From Tyto alba (Eukaryota; Chordata; Aves; Strigiformes; Tytonidae), in contig NW_024881299.1 in assembly GCF_018691265.1 (NCBI RefSeq), forward strand, positions 1 through 64,000: 64,000 nucleotides of DNA, written 5' to 3'. Of the stretch, positions 45,301-57,700 are shown in pieces. The position numbers were made by a program, and so were the translations under genes. Position 1 is the first letter of the stretch. Every line of letters starts with the position of its first letter. The notes below the pieces were generated by a model. That model did not search any database. It saw only the letters and a program-made list of their open reading frames with translations, and was not told the origin of the DNA.

Positions 45301-48300
45301 GACCGCACAGCTCTCGGTAACGCTCTGAAATTGTCCCCTACCTCTCTGTTGCCAAAATATCCGTCCTTTCCTTGTTGCTGTGGCCGCAAGGCCGTCGCAG
45401 GGCCGACCAGAGTGGTGCTGGCTGAGGAGGGAGGTGGAGGAAGGGCTGGTTTCTTCCCAAGGAAATTTTTCTGTCCCGATGCCTTCTCGCATGGCCTGGC
45501 ACCGCGCTGAAGGGAAGAAGCGGGCGGGGGCTAAGCGTGTCTGTGCCCAGGCTGGCGGAGAAAAAGGCCTCCATCGGCTACACGTATGAGGACAGCACCG
45601 TGGCTGAGCTCGAGAACTCCTTGGAGAAGAGGGGCGATGAGGAAGACTCCGAGGAGGACAGCAACACCGACGAAGACGAAGTCATCCCTGATATCGGTAA
45701 CGGTTTTCCCTTTTCCGGGCTGTTTCACCCCGCTTTGGCAGAGGGGCCAAGCCCTGCCTTGCCTCTTGGGGTGCGCTGAGCTGCCCTGTGCCTCTGCCCG
45801 CAGATGTGGAAGTAGATGTGGACGAGCTCAACCAGGAGCAAGTGGCCGACCTGAACAAGCAGGCGACCACCTACGGCATGGCCGAGGGCGACTTCGTCAG
45901 GTACGGCCTCCCCCTCCTGCCTGGGGGCTGAACTGAGGATGTGGATCCCCCCCCGCCCCAAAAAAAAAAAAAAAAAAAAAAAACTCCCCCCAAAGATTTG
46001 CTTCCTTTCTGGGTGCTGGCTCTTATTGAGGTTTTTTTTCTTTTTTTTGGGGGGGGGGCGGAAAAGGATGTTGCGGAAGGACAAAGAGGAGGCAGAAGCT
46101 ATTAAAAACGCCAAAGCTCTAGAAGAAGAAAAGGCGATGTACTCGGTGAGGGGAGCTCTGCCCTGTCCCTCTGCAAGCCCCCCACCCGCTGTCCCGTGCT
46201 GCCTCTTAGCTCAAGCTGCTCTCCTAGGGCCGTCGCTCTCGCCGCCAACGGAGGGAGTTCAGGGAGAAACGCTTGAAAGGGAGGAAAATCAGCCCGCCCA
46301 GGTGAGCTCCGCCACCAGAAAGGGCTCTGGTCCCCCCCCTACGTCCATCCCGGGTGGCTCCTGGCTGTGTCCCTTGGTGACGTCCCACCGTTTTCCCCAT
46401 TTCCTTTTTGCAGCTACGCACGGAGAGACAGCCCCACTTACGATCCCTACAAACGGTGAGCGCCCGCGGGTTGGCTTCTCCGGGCTGGGGATGTCCCTTT
46501 CCTGCAGCTCCCTGGTGGTTTTGGGGAGGGAGAGCATTTTCATCAACCCCATTCCTTGCCGCCTCACAGCTCCCCCTCGGAATCGACGTCGGAATCCCGC
46601 TCCCGTTCCCGCACCCCGTCTCCAGGCCACGAGGAAAAAATCACCTTCATCACCAGCTTCGGCGGCAGTGACGAGGAAGCGGCGGCGGCCTCCGCCCAAA
46701 CCCCCGGTGGCCCCGGAAAAACCGCCACGCTCAGCAAACAGCGTTCCACCCCAGGGCAGCCGGGCAGCACCGCGGCAGGTCATAGCAGCTCGTCCCGGTC
46801 GGTAACTTTTCCTATTCGGCTTGTTTTTTCATCCCTTACCCGCAGGGACACGCTCCCGAGACCAGGGAGGGGAGAGCGTGGTGGGAGGGAGCCCCCCCAT
46901 CACCTAACGCCACGGGCCGTCTGCCTGCACCCCCCACCCCGAGGGTATCTCCGAGCCATCGTGGAGACGGGAGCAGGGTGGGGGACTGGAATTTGCGCCC
47001 TAAAATTAAGGAAATGTCTGCCAGCTCCGGGACGAAGCGGCGTGGCTCATGTCCTGGCACAGCTGGGAGTTTTGGGGGGGCTTGCAGAACCTCGAGGCGT
47101 GATGCCATGTAGGGGGGATGGTCCCTTCCCCACGCCCCCCGTGTGCCAACGATCCCATGTGTCCCTTCCAGGAGACGTTCCTCATCTTCCTCCACCTCCC
47201 CGACCTCCTCCTCGTCCTCCAGCTCGCGCTCCAGCTCCCGCTCGCACCGCGGCGGCGGTTACCACCGCTCCAGCCGCTACTGCCGCTCCCGCAGCCGCCG
47301 CTACTCGCGCTCCCGCAGCCGCAGCCGCCGCTACTCAGGCGGGGGGGGCTCGCGGGACAGCCGCCGCCGCTCCAGATCCTATTCCCCCGACCGGGGATAT
47401 CGCTACAGCTCCCGCCGCCGCTCCAGGTGAGCTCCGCCCTAGGCCCTTGCCCAGTTTCTCCCCGTTTCGCTCCAGTTCGGCGCTGGGCAACTCCACAGCG
47501 GGTTTGGCCGGGGGATTGTCGCCCTTCCGCTCAACCGCCGCCCTCCCGCCACCTCTTTGGGCTTAACGATCCCCCCACATGCCACGCTCTCCCTTCTGCT
47601 CAGCACTCCACCTCCCCTAGCCTGGTCCCAGTTTGTTAGTGGGAGTCCCACACTGGTCCTTGCAGCCAAAAAGAGGGAAGGGAACACATCCCATCGCTCA
47701 GCCTGCTACTGGGCGGCTTCACCCCCGGGGCTGTGGGACGCTGCGGGTTCCCCCAGCACCATCTGCACTCGCCGCTGGGGTCACGGCGGGGAACCCAATC
47801 AGCTTTTGTGTGCCCCCCCACCATCACCATCCGCAGGAGCCGTTCCAGGTCTGGGGAGCGTTACCGGCGAGGCGGCAGGTCCAGCCGACACTGGAGCAGC
47901 AGCCGGAGCAGCCGGAGCCCCAGTGACTCGCGCAGCCGCAGCAAGTCGGTGTCTCCGGTGCGCGAGAAACCGCCGAGACCTACAGCATCGCCCGCCGTGG
48001 GGGAGAAACTGAAAAAGTGAGTGGGGGGAACACACGCACAGGCACGGGGTGGTTAACCATGTCCCCTGTGCTGATGCTTGCGCTGTTCTGGATTTTTTTT
48101 TAATCCTTTTTAGGGCTGAAAGTGCTGCTGGTAAAGAGACAGGAGCTGCCAAAGTCAGTAAGAATTTAACCTCCCCTGTTTAATTGGCATCTCTGCAGAG
48201 CAGGCTCAGGGACGCGGTGGTGGAGGTGCCGGGACTGGCGCCGGGTGCCCCCCCCACCCCTTGCATCTCCCTCCTTGGAGCTGGGGGGGGGGGCGGCTGC

Positions 48301-49915
48301 TAGGCGGGGGCCATGGGCCACTTGGGGCAGTCCTGGCTCTGGAGGGGGGGTGGGAAACAGGGGACCCCCACCCCCCCACCCCAGGATCCAGCAGGCACTG
48401 GGTGCCACCTGCACTGAAGCTAGGGGGGTCTTACTGGCGGCCGTCCCCATGCCCGGCGGGTCCTCACACTGTTTTTTGGGGGGTGGGGGGGGGAGGTGGT
48501 GGCAGGGGGTTGGGGGAGCCCTTTGCCCCCCCCACCGTCCCTTTGGAGAGAGGTGGCCGTCCCCTGTAGCTCTGATGCCACCAAGTCCCTGGTGTCCCCA
48601 GGAGCTGTCCCTGCGTGTCCCCAGATGCCACCTCCACAGGGCTGTGGGTGGGGGGCGGTGTGCGCAGTTTCCTCCTTCCACCGCCACCCTTGGCGGCTGC
48701 TGTTTGTCCCCATATCACCCACGGGTGACACACCCAGGTCCCCCCACATCACCCACAGGTGACATGCCGTGATCCCCACTGCTCGGGGACAAGGGTGCGA
48801 GTGTGACCGATGTGGGCAGAGACACCCAAACCCCGTGGGGACACCCACCCACCCACTCAGAGGTGGCACCCAGGGGGTGGCAGCACCCAGATCCACCGGG
48901 GGGGGGGGGGGGCGGCGGTGACTGGGGGGGGTCCCCAAGCTGGGGTCACCGTGGGTGCACCGTGTCCCCCCCCCCTTCACACGCAGCTCTGGTTTCTTGC
49001 AGCCCAAACTGACACCGCAGGAGAAGCTGAAGCTGCGCATGCAGAAGGCATTGAACAGGCAGTGTAAGCAGCACCCATGCCCCACCCCACTGCACACCCC
49101 TACACGCACACCCCCCAGCCCCCACCCCGAGCCCCCCCCTATTATTTTTGTTTTGTTTGTTTTCAGTTAAAGCCGATAAAAAGGCAGCGCAGGAAAAAAT
49201 GCTGCAACAGGAGCATGAGAGACAGGTAGGGACTGGCTGCAGGGTGGCACTGTGTGTCCAACCAGGGGCGGCTGGAGCTGGTTAACGAGGGGGGGGCAGG
49301 TTAATGGGGACTAGTTAATGGGAGGGGACTGGTTAAAGGGGAATGGTTAACAGGCTGCTCTTCTCTTGCAGGAGCGGGAGGATGAGCTGCGGGCAATGGC
49401 GCGGAAGATCCGCATGAAGTAAATCCTCCTGCCCTGCCCCCCCAGCAGTGTGGGTCGGCACAGCGTGACCCCCCCGTGCCACCCCCCTCCCCCCACATAC
49501 ACACACCTACACCCTCATTTTATTTCTTGGCAGGGAGAGGGAACGCCGGGAGAAGGAGAGGGAGGAGTGGGAGAGGCAATACAGCCGGCAGAGCCGGTCC
49601 CCGTCCCCGCGCTACAGTGAGTGCTGAGGGGGGGGGCTTAAAAAAAAAAAAAAAAAAAAAAAAAAGCTGCTCTATTTTTGGGGGAAAAAAGGGCTGCACA
49701 GTGTCCCAGCATCACCTGAGTGTGGCTCCTCTGCCTTGCAGGTCGGGAATACAGCTCCTCCAGGAGGTACGTGTGTCTCATGTCCCCCACCCCACGCCTG
49801 GGAGGGGGTCACAATGGGGGTCCAACCCCCCTCACTCACCCCCACTTTTTTCCACACCCCCCACTTCCACAGGCGCTCCCGGTCCCGCTCCCGCAGCCCT
49901 CACTACCGGCACTGA
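42387..49915 (+). CDS. CLASRP: CLASRP, CLK4-associating serine/arginine-rich protein
   Basis: Nuclear SR-type splicing regulator (SFRS16/SWAP2). Twenty coding exons: 42387-42485, 43495-43592, 44016-44117, 44777-44856, 45084-45168, 45551-45696, 45804-45900, 46067-46145, 46228-46301, 46414-46455, 46570-46797, 47172-47426, 47837-48016, 48114-48153, 49003-49063, 49167-49225, 49372-49418, 49534-49616, 49742-49766 and 49873-49915. Phases agree throughout; 640 residues (human 674). Marks: the conserved start MWHEARKHERKLRGMM, PWQGDTNNMIDRFDVRAHL, SPEQESDERKCNYERYRG, the acidic DEDEVIPDIDVEVDVDEL, FITSFGGSDEEAA, a long RS domain in exons 12-13, KLTPQEKLKLRMQKALNRQ, the charged coil KERERREKEREEW, and an SRSPHYRH end. 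Exon 11 uses a GTCGGT donor and exon 14 a GTCAGT donor, both weaker than the rest. Confidence 0.96.
42550..43395. repeat. Minisatellite in CLASRP intron 1
   Basis: More than twenty copies of a 35-60 bp unit with CTCCCCCTTTTCCCCAG and AGCTCAGGGCTCCCGCTCC. The many internal CCCCAG strings are decoy-like acceptor sequences on the sense strand. Confidence 0.88.
48240..49000. other. GC-rich CLASRP intron 14, no gene
   Basis: Long open frames on both strands here come from G- or C-rich low-complexity DNA. No splice-bounded exon other than those of CLASRP is visible. Confidence 0.6.
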
Positions 49916-49938
49916 CAGGGATGGCGTTGCCGCCGGGA

Positions 49939-49944
49939 AATAAA
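49939..49944 (+). terminator. CLASRP polyadenylation signal AATAAA
   Basis: Only 23 bases past the CLASRP stop, so the 3' UTR is very short. The convergent GEMIN7 stop is about 155 bases further on. Confidence 0.85.
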
Positions 49945-50097
49945 GACGGAAACCCCGTGTCCTTCCCCTATTTTTTTTTTTCTTTACAGTTGAAATTATA
50001 ATTCTGGTGGAAAAAAGAAGTTGGGGGAATGATTTTGTGGGGGGTGGGTGTGGTTTGGTTGTTTTTTCTGTTGGGTTTTTTTTTCCCCACCCAACGG

Positions 50098-50463
50098 TCA
50101 GTCGAGGAGGAAGGAGTAAGCGAGGACGTCGGTGCAGCGCAGCAGCGCGGCCGCCTGCACCCCCAGGGGGGTCCGCAGCGCGTCCACCTGCACGGCCACG
50201 GCTTCCACGTCGGCTGCCCCAAAAACCGCGTCCACGCGGACCCCCGCCCGTAAACAGAACTGTGTGGGGCGGCCCCGGGCGGCCCCCAGCCCCCGCAGAT
50301 AGCGTTCCCGGAGGCTGGCCCGTACCCCCTGAATGGTGGCCGTCGTCCCCCCCGCCTCCTCAGCCCCCAGAAGCGCTTGGAAACGGGGGGATGTGGGGCT
50401 GAAACCCCGACCCGGCCCTTCGGGCCCTCGCGGCAAGCGGATGACCCCCACGGGCACCGGCAT
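50098..50463 (-). CDS. GEMIN7: GEMIN7, SMN-complex component
   Basis: Sm-like protein that pairs with GEMIN6 in the SMN complex assembling spliceosomal snRNPs. A single coding exon of 121 residues (human 131) begins after a CTCCCCAG acceptor with ATG in GCCGCCATG context, so the leader is spliced. Recognisable segments: VPVGVIRLPRGPEG, RASLRERYLRGL, AGVRVDAVFGAADVEAV and TPLGVQAAALLRCTDVLAYSF, which cover the Sm-like fold. The stop is convergent with CLASRP, and the gene is divergent from PPP1R37. In human, ZNF296 lies between CLASRP and GEMIN7; nothing like it fits in the 180 bases here. Confidence 0.93.
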   Translation of the reverse strand: MPVPVGVIRLPRGPEGPGRGFSPTSPRFQALLGAEEAGGTTATIQGVRASLRERYLRGLGAARGRPTQFCLRAGVRVDAVFGAADVEAVAVQVDALRTPLGVQAAALLRCTDVLAYSFLLD

Positions 50464-50639
50464 GGCGGCTCCTGGGGAGAGTGAGAGGAAAGGGAGGGGG
50501 GTGACCCCCAAGTTTTCTGAGCCCCCCCCACTTCCTCCCCCTTCAAGCTGCTGCCACCCCACATCTGCCCCCTGAGGCTGGTCCCCAACCAACCTGCCAC
50601 CCCCCCACAGCTCCCAGCCCCCTGCCAACCCCACGACCC

Positions 50640-50870
50640 TCACAGCCCCATATGACCCCTGCCCCCCCCCCCCCCACACACACACAGAGCCCCCTTACAG
50701 CTCCCAGCCCCCCTCCACAGCCCCATGACCCCCAAACCCCCTCTGTGGCCCGCACAGAGGCCCCAACCCCCCCCCCCCCCCCAGCTCCCAGTCCCCTCCC
50801 AACCCCATAACCCCCCCACACTCACCCCTCTGTGCCCCCACGGAGCCCCCAACCCCCCCCGCCCCTAAAA
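50640..50870. repeat. C-rich low-complexity tracts in the GEMIN7 leader intron
   Basis: Several C runs longer than ten, a short ACACACAC stretch and repeated CAGCTCCCAGCCCC segments. Confidence 0.6.
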
Positions 50871-50999
50871 ACACTACCGCCACCCCACTTCGGGTCCCCT
50901 GAGCCCCGCCCAGACTCTCCCAAAGCTCCCCACGGAGCCACACACACACGCTCCGCGCTGCACACGCGTGGGAGCCCCCCGCACCCACGGGGCGCCGCC

Positions 51000-51714
51000 C
51001 GCTCGTGCCACGATACGCGTGGGTGGAGGGTGGCTGCCTGCCCGCTCCCACAGAAATTTCCCCCCCCCCGCCCCGTACCGCCGGGGCCGCGTCCTGCTCA
51101 CGCGTGGGTGAGTTTCCGCGCCGCCGCCGGAACTCCGTCACCGTCCCGCTGAGCTGCTTTGCCGCCGATTCGCGTTACCGGGCGGGCCGAACCCCACCAC
51201 CGAGCTTCGGGGTGGTGTGGGGGGGGCGCTCACGGCGTTTCCCCGCGTGTTTTTTTCCGACACCACTCCCTCCCTCCCCCCCCGCCGCACTCCGTCCCTC
51301 CGCGTGCACCGCCCCCTCCCCGGCGTGGCGAAAGTGCGGCGGCCAAACCCAGCGCCGGTCCCGCAGATTCGCCACCGCCCCCCGCGAGGGGTTTGGGGGG
51401 GTGGCTGAGGGGAGGGGTCGGGGGTGGTTGTTTCTCTGTTCCGCGGGGCTGAGCGCAACCCCTCGCCCTTATCCCACCCCCGGTTTTTCCCGCTTTTCTC
51501 CCGTTTTTCTGTGTGTGTGTGTCCCCCCCCCGCGGGGGCCGCCGTGGCGAAAGTGCGGCGGCGGAGGCGGAGGCCGCTGCGGCGCTGGCGGGCGGCGGCG
51601 GCGGCTCCGCTCCGGTGCGCGGAGGCTGCGCCCCCCCCCCCCCCCCCCCCGTTAGCGGCCCCCCGGCACTGGGCGATGCCCCCGGGGCGGCCCTGAGGAG
51701 GGGAGAGTTCCGCC
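51000..51714. promoter_or_regulatory. Divergent CpG promoter of GEMIN7 and PPP1R37
   Basis: CpG-rich interval between the spliced GEMIN7 leader and the PPP1R37 ATG. It carries two perfect copies of CGTGGCGAAAGTGCGGCGG (51324-51342 and 51543-51561), 219 bases apart, and a C tract before the PPP1R37 leader. The strong ATG context is CCGCCATGG. Confidence 0.6.
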
Positions 51715-54700
51715 ATGGAGATCCCGGGGCAGGGCAACGGCTCGGCGCCCGCCCCCCCCGATCCCGGGAACGAGCCCCCCCCCCCTCCCGGTGAGGCCTC
51801 GGCCCGGGGAACCGAGGACGGGCGGTTGCGACCGGGCGCGAAGCGCGTGACGTTCCCCTCCGACGAGGACATCGTCTCCGGAGCGGTGGAACCCAAAGAC
51901 CCGTGGAGACACGGTAACGGCGGCGGGGGCGGGGGGGGGCGGGTTTGGACACCGGGTTGGGCTCCTCAAAGCGGGGAGACCCCCCGCTCCCCAACCGAAA
52001 CCACCCGGGGTTTGGGGTGTCCACGCGTGGCCTTTGCGAGCCCACTCCCCCCCGGCCAAAACCACCACCCCAAAACCGTGGGTCTGTGTCCCCCCCGCCC
52101 CGCCACCACGGAGGTTTCGGCGTGGAGAAACCAGCGGTTCTTCCCCGAAGCGTGGCTGAGGCTTTGCCAGCCCGAGGAAGGAGGAGGAAAAGTAAAACAT
52201 CGCGGAGGTTTCGGTAACGTCTCCGGACCCCAAACCCTCCGGCAGCGGCGCGTGTCTTTGAATGAGGGGGCATGGCCAGAACGGGACCCCCAGCGTTCGT
52301 GGATCCGGTCAGTGGGTTCCGAACCCGGCAGGGGCTTCGCTGTTGGCCCCTCTGCCCGTTGAGGGAGGGAGAGGGTTCAGAGCACGATGCCTCCGGGGTT
52401 CCCCGGTCGCTCCGAAACGCGGACACCGTGTTTCTCTATCCCCAACCCAACCAAAAATCATCAGTAACTGGCAGCCACACCTCCTTTTTGGGGACCGAGC
52501 AATCCTTTTTATTTTTTTTTATTACACTGCAAGCCAGAAACTGGGTTTCTCCTGAGTTTTTTCCAGCTGCACACCTCTTCAGGTGATGAGACCCATTCCA
52601 GTTTCACTGCACGGACATCGGCCGTGGCCAAAAAGCCGCTAGATCTCATTCCACACCACCAATTAATTCCAGATTTATTGCTCAGCAGCGACCGGTAGCT
52701 GGGTGCCTCTGTGAAATACCTCCAGCCACGGAGAAAAACTGCTGGCCAATGCGTTTTTGCTGTTTATCTACCTTCCCAGCCGCATTAATACAAAACTTTT
52801 GCCGCCCTGATCTTGCTCTGGATGAAGACGCCAACATTCACCGGGCGCAGCGAACCCGGGGCTCGTCTCCCCCCCGGCCTTTCTCAGGTGCTCCAGAAAA
52901 TGGACATCACTCAGCTCTCGAAGGAACGGCTCTCGTCCCGGAGGGAGCCCGCGAGGGGTGGATTCCCCAGCCGAGCTCGCCTTTCCCGAGGCTCCACATG
53001 TGCTGGCTCAGAGCTGGAGCTTTTCCCCCCCCTCCCCGACGGGCATCACGCCCTTGGGCTGTTGGGGCCTTTTTCCTTCAAACCATTTAACCTCAAACTT
53101 CAGCCCCTGAAGGCGCGCAGCCTGAAGGGCCCGAAAGCAGATTTCCCCTCTTTAATTAGAGAGGAATGGCATATGCTGCCCGTGGTCATGGCTCTGTGGA
53201 AGCCGGTATCACCCAGGGCAGAGCCGGCACCTGGGACCTGCCTTCCCCTTGACTTCAGGAGCACATTGCCCGTGACGCCACTTTTATTCTTCCTCTCACG
53301 TGTGGATAATAACTGTTTTCATTCAGGGCTTTATTTATCTCTCATTCATCATCTCGTCGGCTGGAATTGCTCCGGCGGACGCACCTCTCCTCCTTTAACT
53401 TCCTTCTGGCTACTCGAATCCGAGGTCTCGGTCCCGGCAGGGCCGGTTTTGCCAGGCATCGCGCAGCAGCGTGGGGCTTGCCGTCGCTCCGGGTCCTTCC
53501 TCTCCAGCACCTCGAGGGCTTGGAAGGGGAAGGCGGATGGTTTACTGCAGAGCTTCGTGCTACGCAGAGGAGGAGACGCGTTTTGGAGCGTTGTTAGTGT
53601 CATTTAACGGGCGGTGGGTCTGTCTGCTCCCGGTTACTCCCCCCCCACAAGACAAACGCTCGATTATTTTTAAACCCAGCGATATCCAAACGCCAGCAGT
53701 TCCCTCATGGAAACATCCTGCTCATATACCAAGAGGCCATCGGTCGCTTTATAGGATCACATTTCTTACTGAATCAAATACCGTTGCTTTCTTTTTTTTT
53801 TTTTCATAATTCTCTTTTTTTAACCTTCTTTTCCCCCCCTCCACGGGACTGTTGCACCTTTAGAGCATCCTGATCCAACAAGAGCTACCTGAGCTCCTCG
53901 ATAAGCGGCCTCTCCACACACCCGTGTCGGGTTCCGTTTGTCAGCCCTCCTTCCTGCGAAACCTTGCTGATTAGCATTAATTATTTCTGCCTTTCGTTCT
54001 TTATTGCCAGGCTGCAGTACCGGCCTGTCCGCCGCCTCGCCCGGATCAATGTCAGGTTAAATTACAACATTTTCTGCTCTGACCTTCCTCCTCGCTCCTT
54101 CCCTTCGGCAGCCGCGTGGCCGGTGGGGCTCTGCAGGCCCCAGACCCCCGCTGACGGAGACACTGCGCCAGGTTTAACCCAGAAGACCCCAAAATTTTGC
54201 CTGTTTTTAACCCAAACTGTGTTCCGACAAACCCCATCTTGATTTTAAGCCCGCGTGGGTCCGAGGGGATGGGATAGGTGCTGGATACACCCAGAGAGGG
54301 GAGGATTTAGACAGTTGCCGGGCTTCCCCGCCACACCAGCACCCCGCAGGCACGTGGTTTGTGGGTGCCACATTATTCATTGGGGAACGAGCCAGAGTGC
54401 AAGATGAGGTGGGGGAAAAGTGCCCCTTTATTTCCTTTTACCCCCCTCCTACTGCTTCAGCAACTGACTTGTCAGAAAGCTCAGAGCCCCCGCGCTTGGG
54501 GAAGGGAGCAGGAGGCTTCTGCTGCTGTCAAGACGTGTCTTCTGCGGTGGAAAACACACGAGGGGAAAGAGGCCTTCACCCGCTTGCTGGGATACAGCCG
54601 GAAAACCACAGTGGCCTCACAAAGGAGCAAGTGTGGAAACACGGGTGGAAAAACCCCAGCGGCATCACCCAGGGGAATTTCTGCCGGCCCAAGTGTGCAA

Positions 54701-57700
54701 GGTCGGGGTGCGCTGGGTTTGGACCGGCGTCGGTGCCGGGCACGCTGGCAGCGAGGAAGCCTAGGTCGTGGCTCTGCCTGCTGCCGTCAGGCAGAGAAGC
54801 TCCGTTACCCACGCGGGCGGTGGGTGCCGTTCCCCCCACATGTGGGATCCGGAGACTTTCGCTGGAGGAGGAGCAAATCTGGGTGTTGGGGTGACTCTGG
54901 CCCTGCCTTCCTCCCCCTGCGTCGGGTGCCACCGGAGCGAGAGCGAAGGAGCAGTTTGATTTGCCAGCAGACTCCTTTGCTGTTTGGTTTGGTTTGGGTT
55001 TTTTTTAATGTTTCCCTAGAGAAGAAAATAGTTTTCTTCCAGCTGCCGTTCCCTTTGCACAGGAAGACGGGACATGGGACATGAAGCCTTACCTGGGAGA
55101 AGCAGCAGCAGGAGGCAAAGAGTTAGAGATCTCACTCAGTGACCTCCGGGATGGTAAATTGTTCCGTTAAGTTTCGTTAAAGTCCCTCCTTTTTCCTTTG
55201 CTGATGGGATTTTGGGACGTACTCACCAAGCAGCACCGGGACAGGGACGTCCCTGCCGCCTACATTGGCTTTCCGCCTCGTTTTCCGTGCGCTCTGCCTC
55301 CCGGGCCCCGGCTCAAAGCGAGCGCAGAGAGCAAAACTAAGTGGAGTGTGGCGTGAGCCTGTGAAAAATCAGCTTCCCTCTTCCCTGGAGCTGTGGAGGC
55401 TGAGACAGGCGGGCTGCAGCTGGCGGCTCACGCTGCCTGTTAATAAATAACGACCTGTTTGCTTTGGCGTCACATCGTCCCGGGGTTGGACGTGGCCAAA
55501 GGAGCAGGTGAAGCAAAAGGAGCATTTCAGGGGCACCGAAACACTGGGCTTTACTGGGATTTACTGGTCGGTCCCTCCTCTGTGCCACACTTCCTCTCAG
55601 GCAGCGTGGCCTCTGCGGCATCCACCGGGGGATTAAGTGCCTTTCCAGAAAGTTAAATCTTAGGGGCTTTGGGGATTCTTTCTGGGGGATCCAGATTTGT
55701 TGCGGCACCGCTGGGGGCTCCTCACAGAGAGACAGCAAAAAAAAAAAAAATCCCTGAAGAACTCAACACACGTAAACAGTGCTTTTGGTGACCGGGAGGA
55801 GGAGAGCAGCGCGAGACTTGTCTGTCACAGGAAGAAGTGTTATTTGCATTTTAAACTCTAGCCATGACCTTTTGGGGGGGGGGGGGGCGGTTTCTGCATT
55901 TTCCAGGCTTCCTGCCGGTGCCTCGTTGGCTGAGCGGCAGCGGTTTGTGTTTTCCAGTGCCCATGCCGTGGCTGCAGCAGCTCCCGGTCTGCCAGGAGCT
56001 GTGGGCGAAAATTAGTAGAAAATTATCGGATGAAACACATTGAGTTACACAGGAGGTTGGGAAATATCCTCGTTATCACGCTTCGGATCTTAATCCGCTG
56101 AGCAATAATAAAGAGATTAATTAATAAGATAGTTAACGCTGTTTGGGGATATTAGCATAGGGTTTTAAAATGTCAGAGGGACTTGGGATGTGAGCGGGGT
56201 CAAAGCCAGTTGTCATTTGGGTAATCAAACTTAATTCTTTGTTAGGGAAACACATTGAAGTATTGTGCAGCCGCCGCTCTCCTGGGGGGACCTGCGGCAC
56301 TGTGAGACAAGCTCTGGTTTCCATCTCATTTTGTCCTTGAACAGGATAATTTTGGGGGCAGACTTTAAGGAAAAGGGGATCCAGGATGCTGTCGGGGATG
56401 CTCCAAATGGGAACCTGTGCGCTCTCCAGCCCGCTCTGCCTAAAACTTCTAAAACTATCTTCTAAAAAGTATTGGAAGCTGCAAGTAATTCCGCCTGAGC
56501 CAGGAGTCAGCCGTGCTTTGCTCACCCCAGTCGCCCGCCCAACTGTGTGTAAATATGTATTTTTATCAAACCTGTTTGCAGAACAGCTCAGCTTTGTTTT
56601 ACAGACGGCGTCAGTGGCGTAAAGCCCTTCTGCCAGCTCCGGAGCTGCTGAAAAACACGTGCCACGGGCCGGGCTTCGGCCCTCACTCTGCAAAAAAAAA
56701 AGGCCTTTCCCAAGAATTTCAAGGGTTTTTTGAAGGCGGATGTTACAGCCCCTGCAAATATTTGCTGGTGTGCCACAAGATGAAGCTCAAACAGAAAATA
56801 TGTTGACTTGCAGGCATTGTTAGCACAGATGGGCAGGAGAGCGGCTCTTTGCAAAGAGAAGTGAGCAGGAATGCTCTAAAAACCGGCATAAAGATCTTTT
56901 TTTAATTAAAACCCACAGTATCCAGTGAGGAAATTCCCTCGGAGGATCTTGGTGCTGATCCTAAGGATGCATGGTTTGGGCAAAAGGAAGAATGGGGTTT
57001 TTTGTGGCTCTGAGCATCAGCAGAGCAAGGTGGCCCTGGAGCGCAGCCTGAGCCTTTGCAGGAAGAAGAACCGCTGCTCAGCGTTGGCGTTTAACCTCCT
57101 TAAAGGCTTCACAGGAGAAAAACCAAGATCAAATCCCAACTGCTCCTACCAGCAGCCCCACAGAGATGATCTGACGGCTTAGAGACCAGCTGGGCCGCCT
57201 CATGCCAGAAATGCCGCCAGGATGGCTGGTGGTGGGGACATATGGAGCGTTTGCCGGGCTCGCTGGCATTCTTGGTCTTGCCCGTATGGTTTCGTGAGTG
57301 GTTTCGGGGGTAAACGGGTGTTTTCCAACACCCAGCAGATGCGGGAGCTCCGGGTGTTCGCCTGGGAGGTGGGAACGGACTCGGCGGTGAAGCCAGGAGG
57401 AGGCCTGGGAGGAGGAGGTGAGAAGTGGCCGCCTGGATCCGCTCGCCGGCGTTCAGCCGCGCGGGCGAAATCGCCCCGGGAAGTTCTGCGGGAGCGGGGA
57501 GTTGCTGGGATCCTCGTGGCGCCAGCCCAACTCGGCTTGCACAGGACAGCGAGCGCCTCGGCGTGCGGGGGGAAGGACGTCGGCAGCTTTGGAAGCAGCT
57601 CGGAGGGACCACAAGGCTCGTGGCTTCTTCCTGCTGGAATTCCGGCGAGGCTCAGCGAGCACGGGCGCAGCAATGTGCCAGGATGTGCGCCGAGGGAAGC

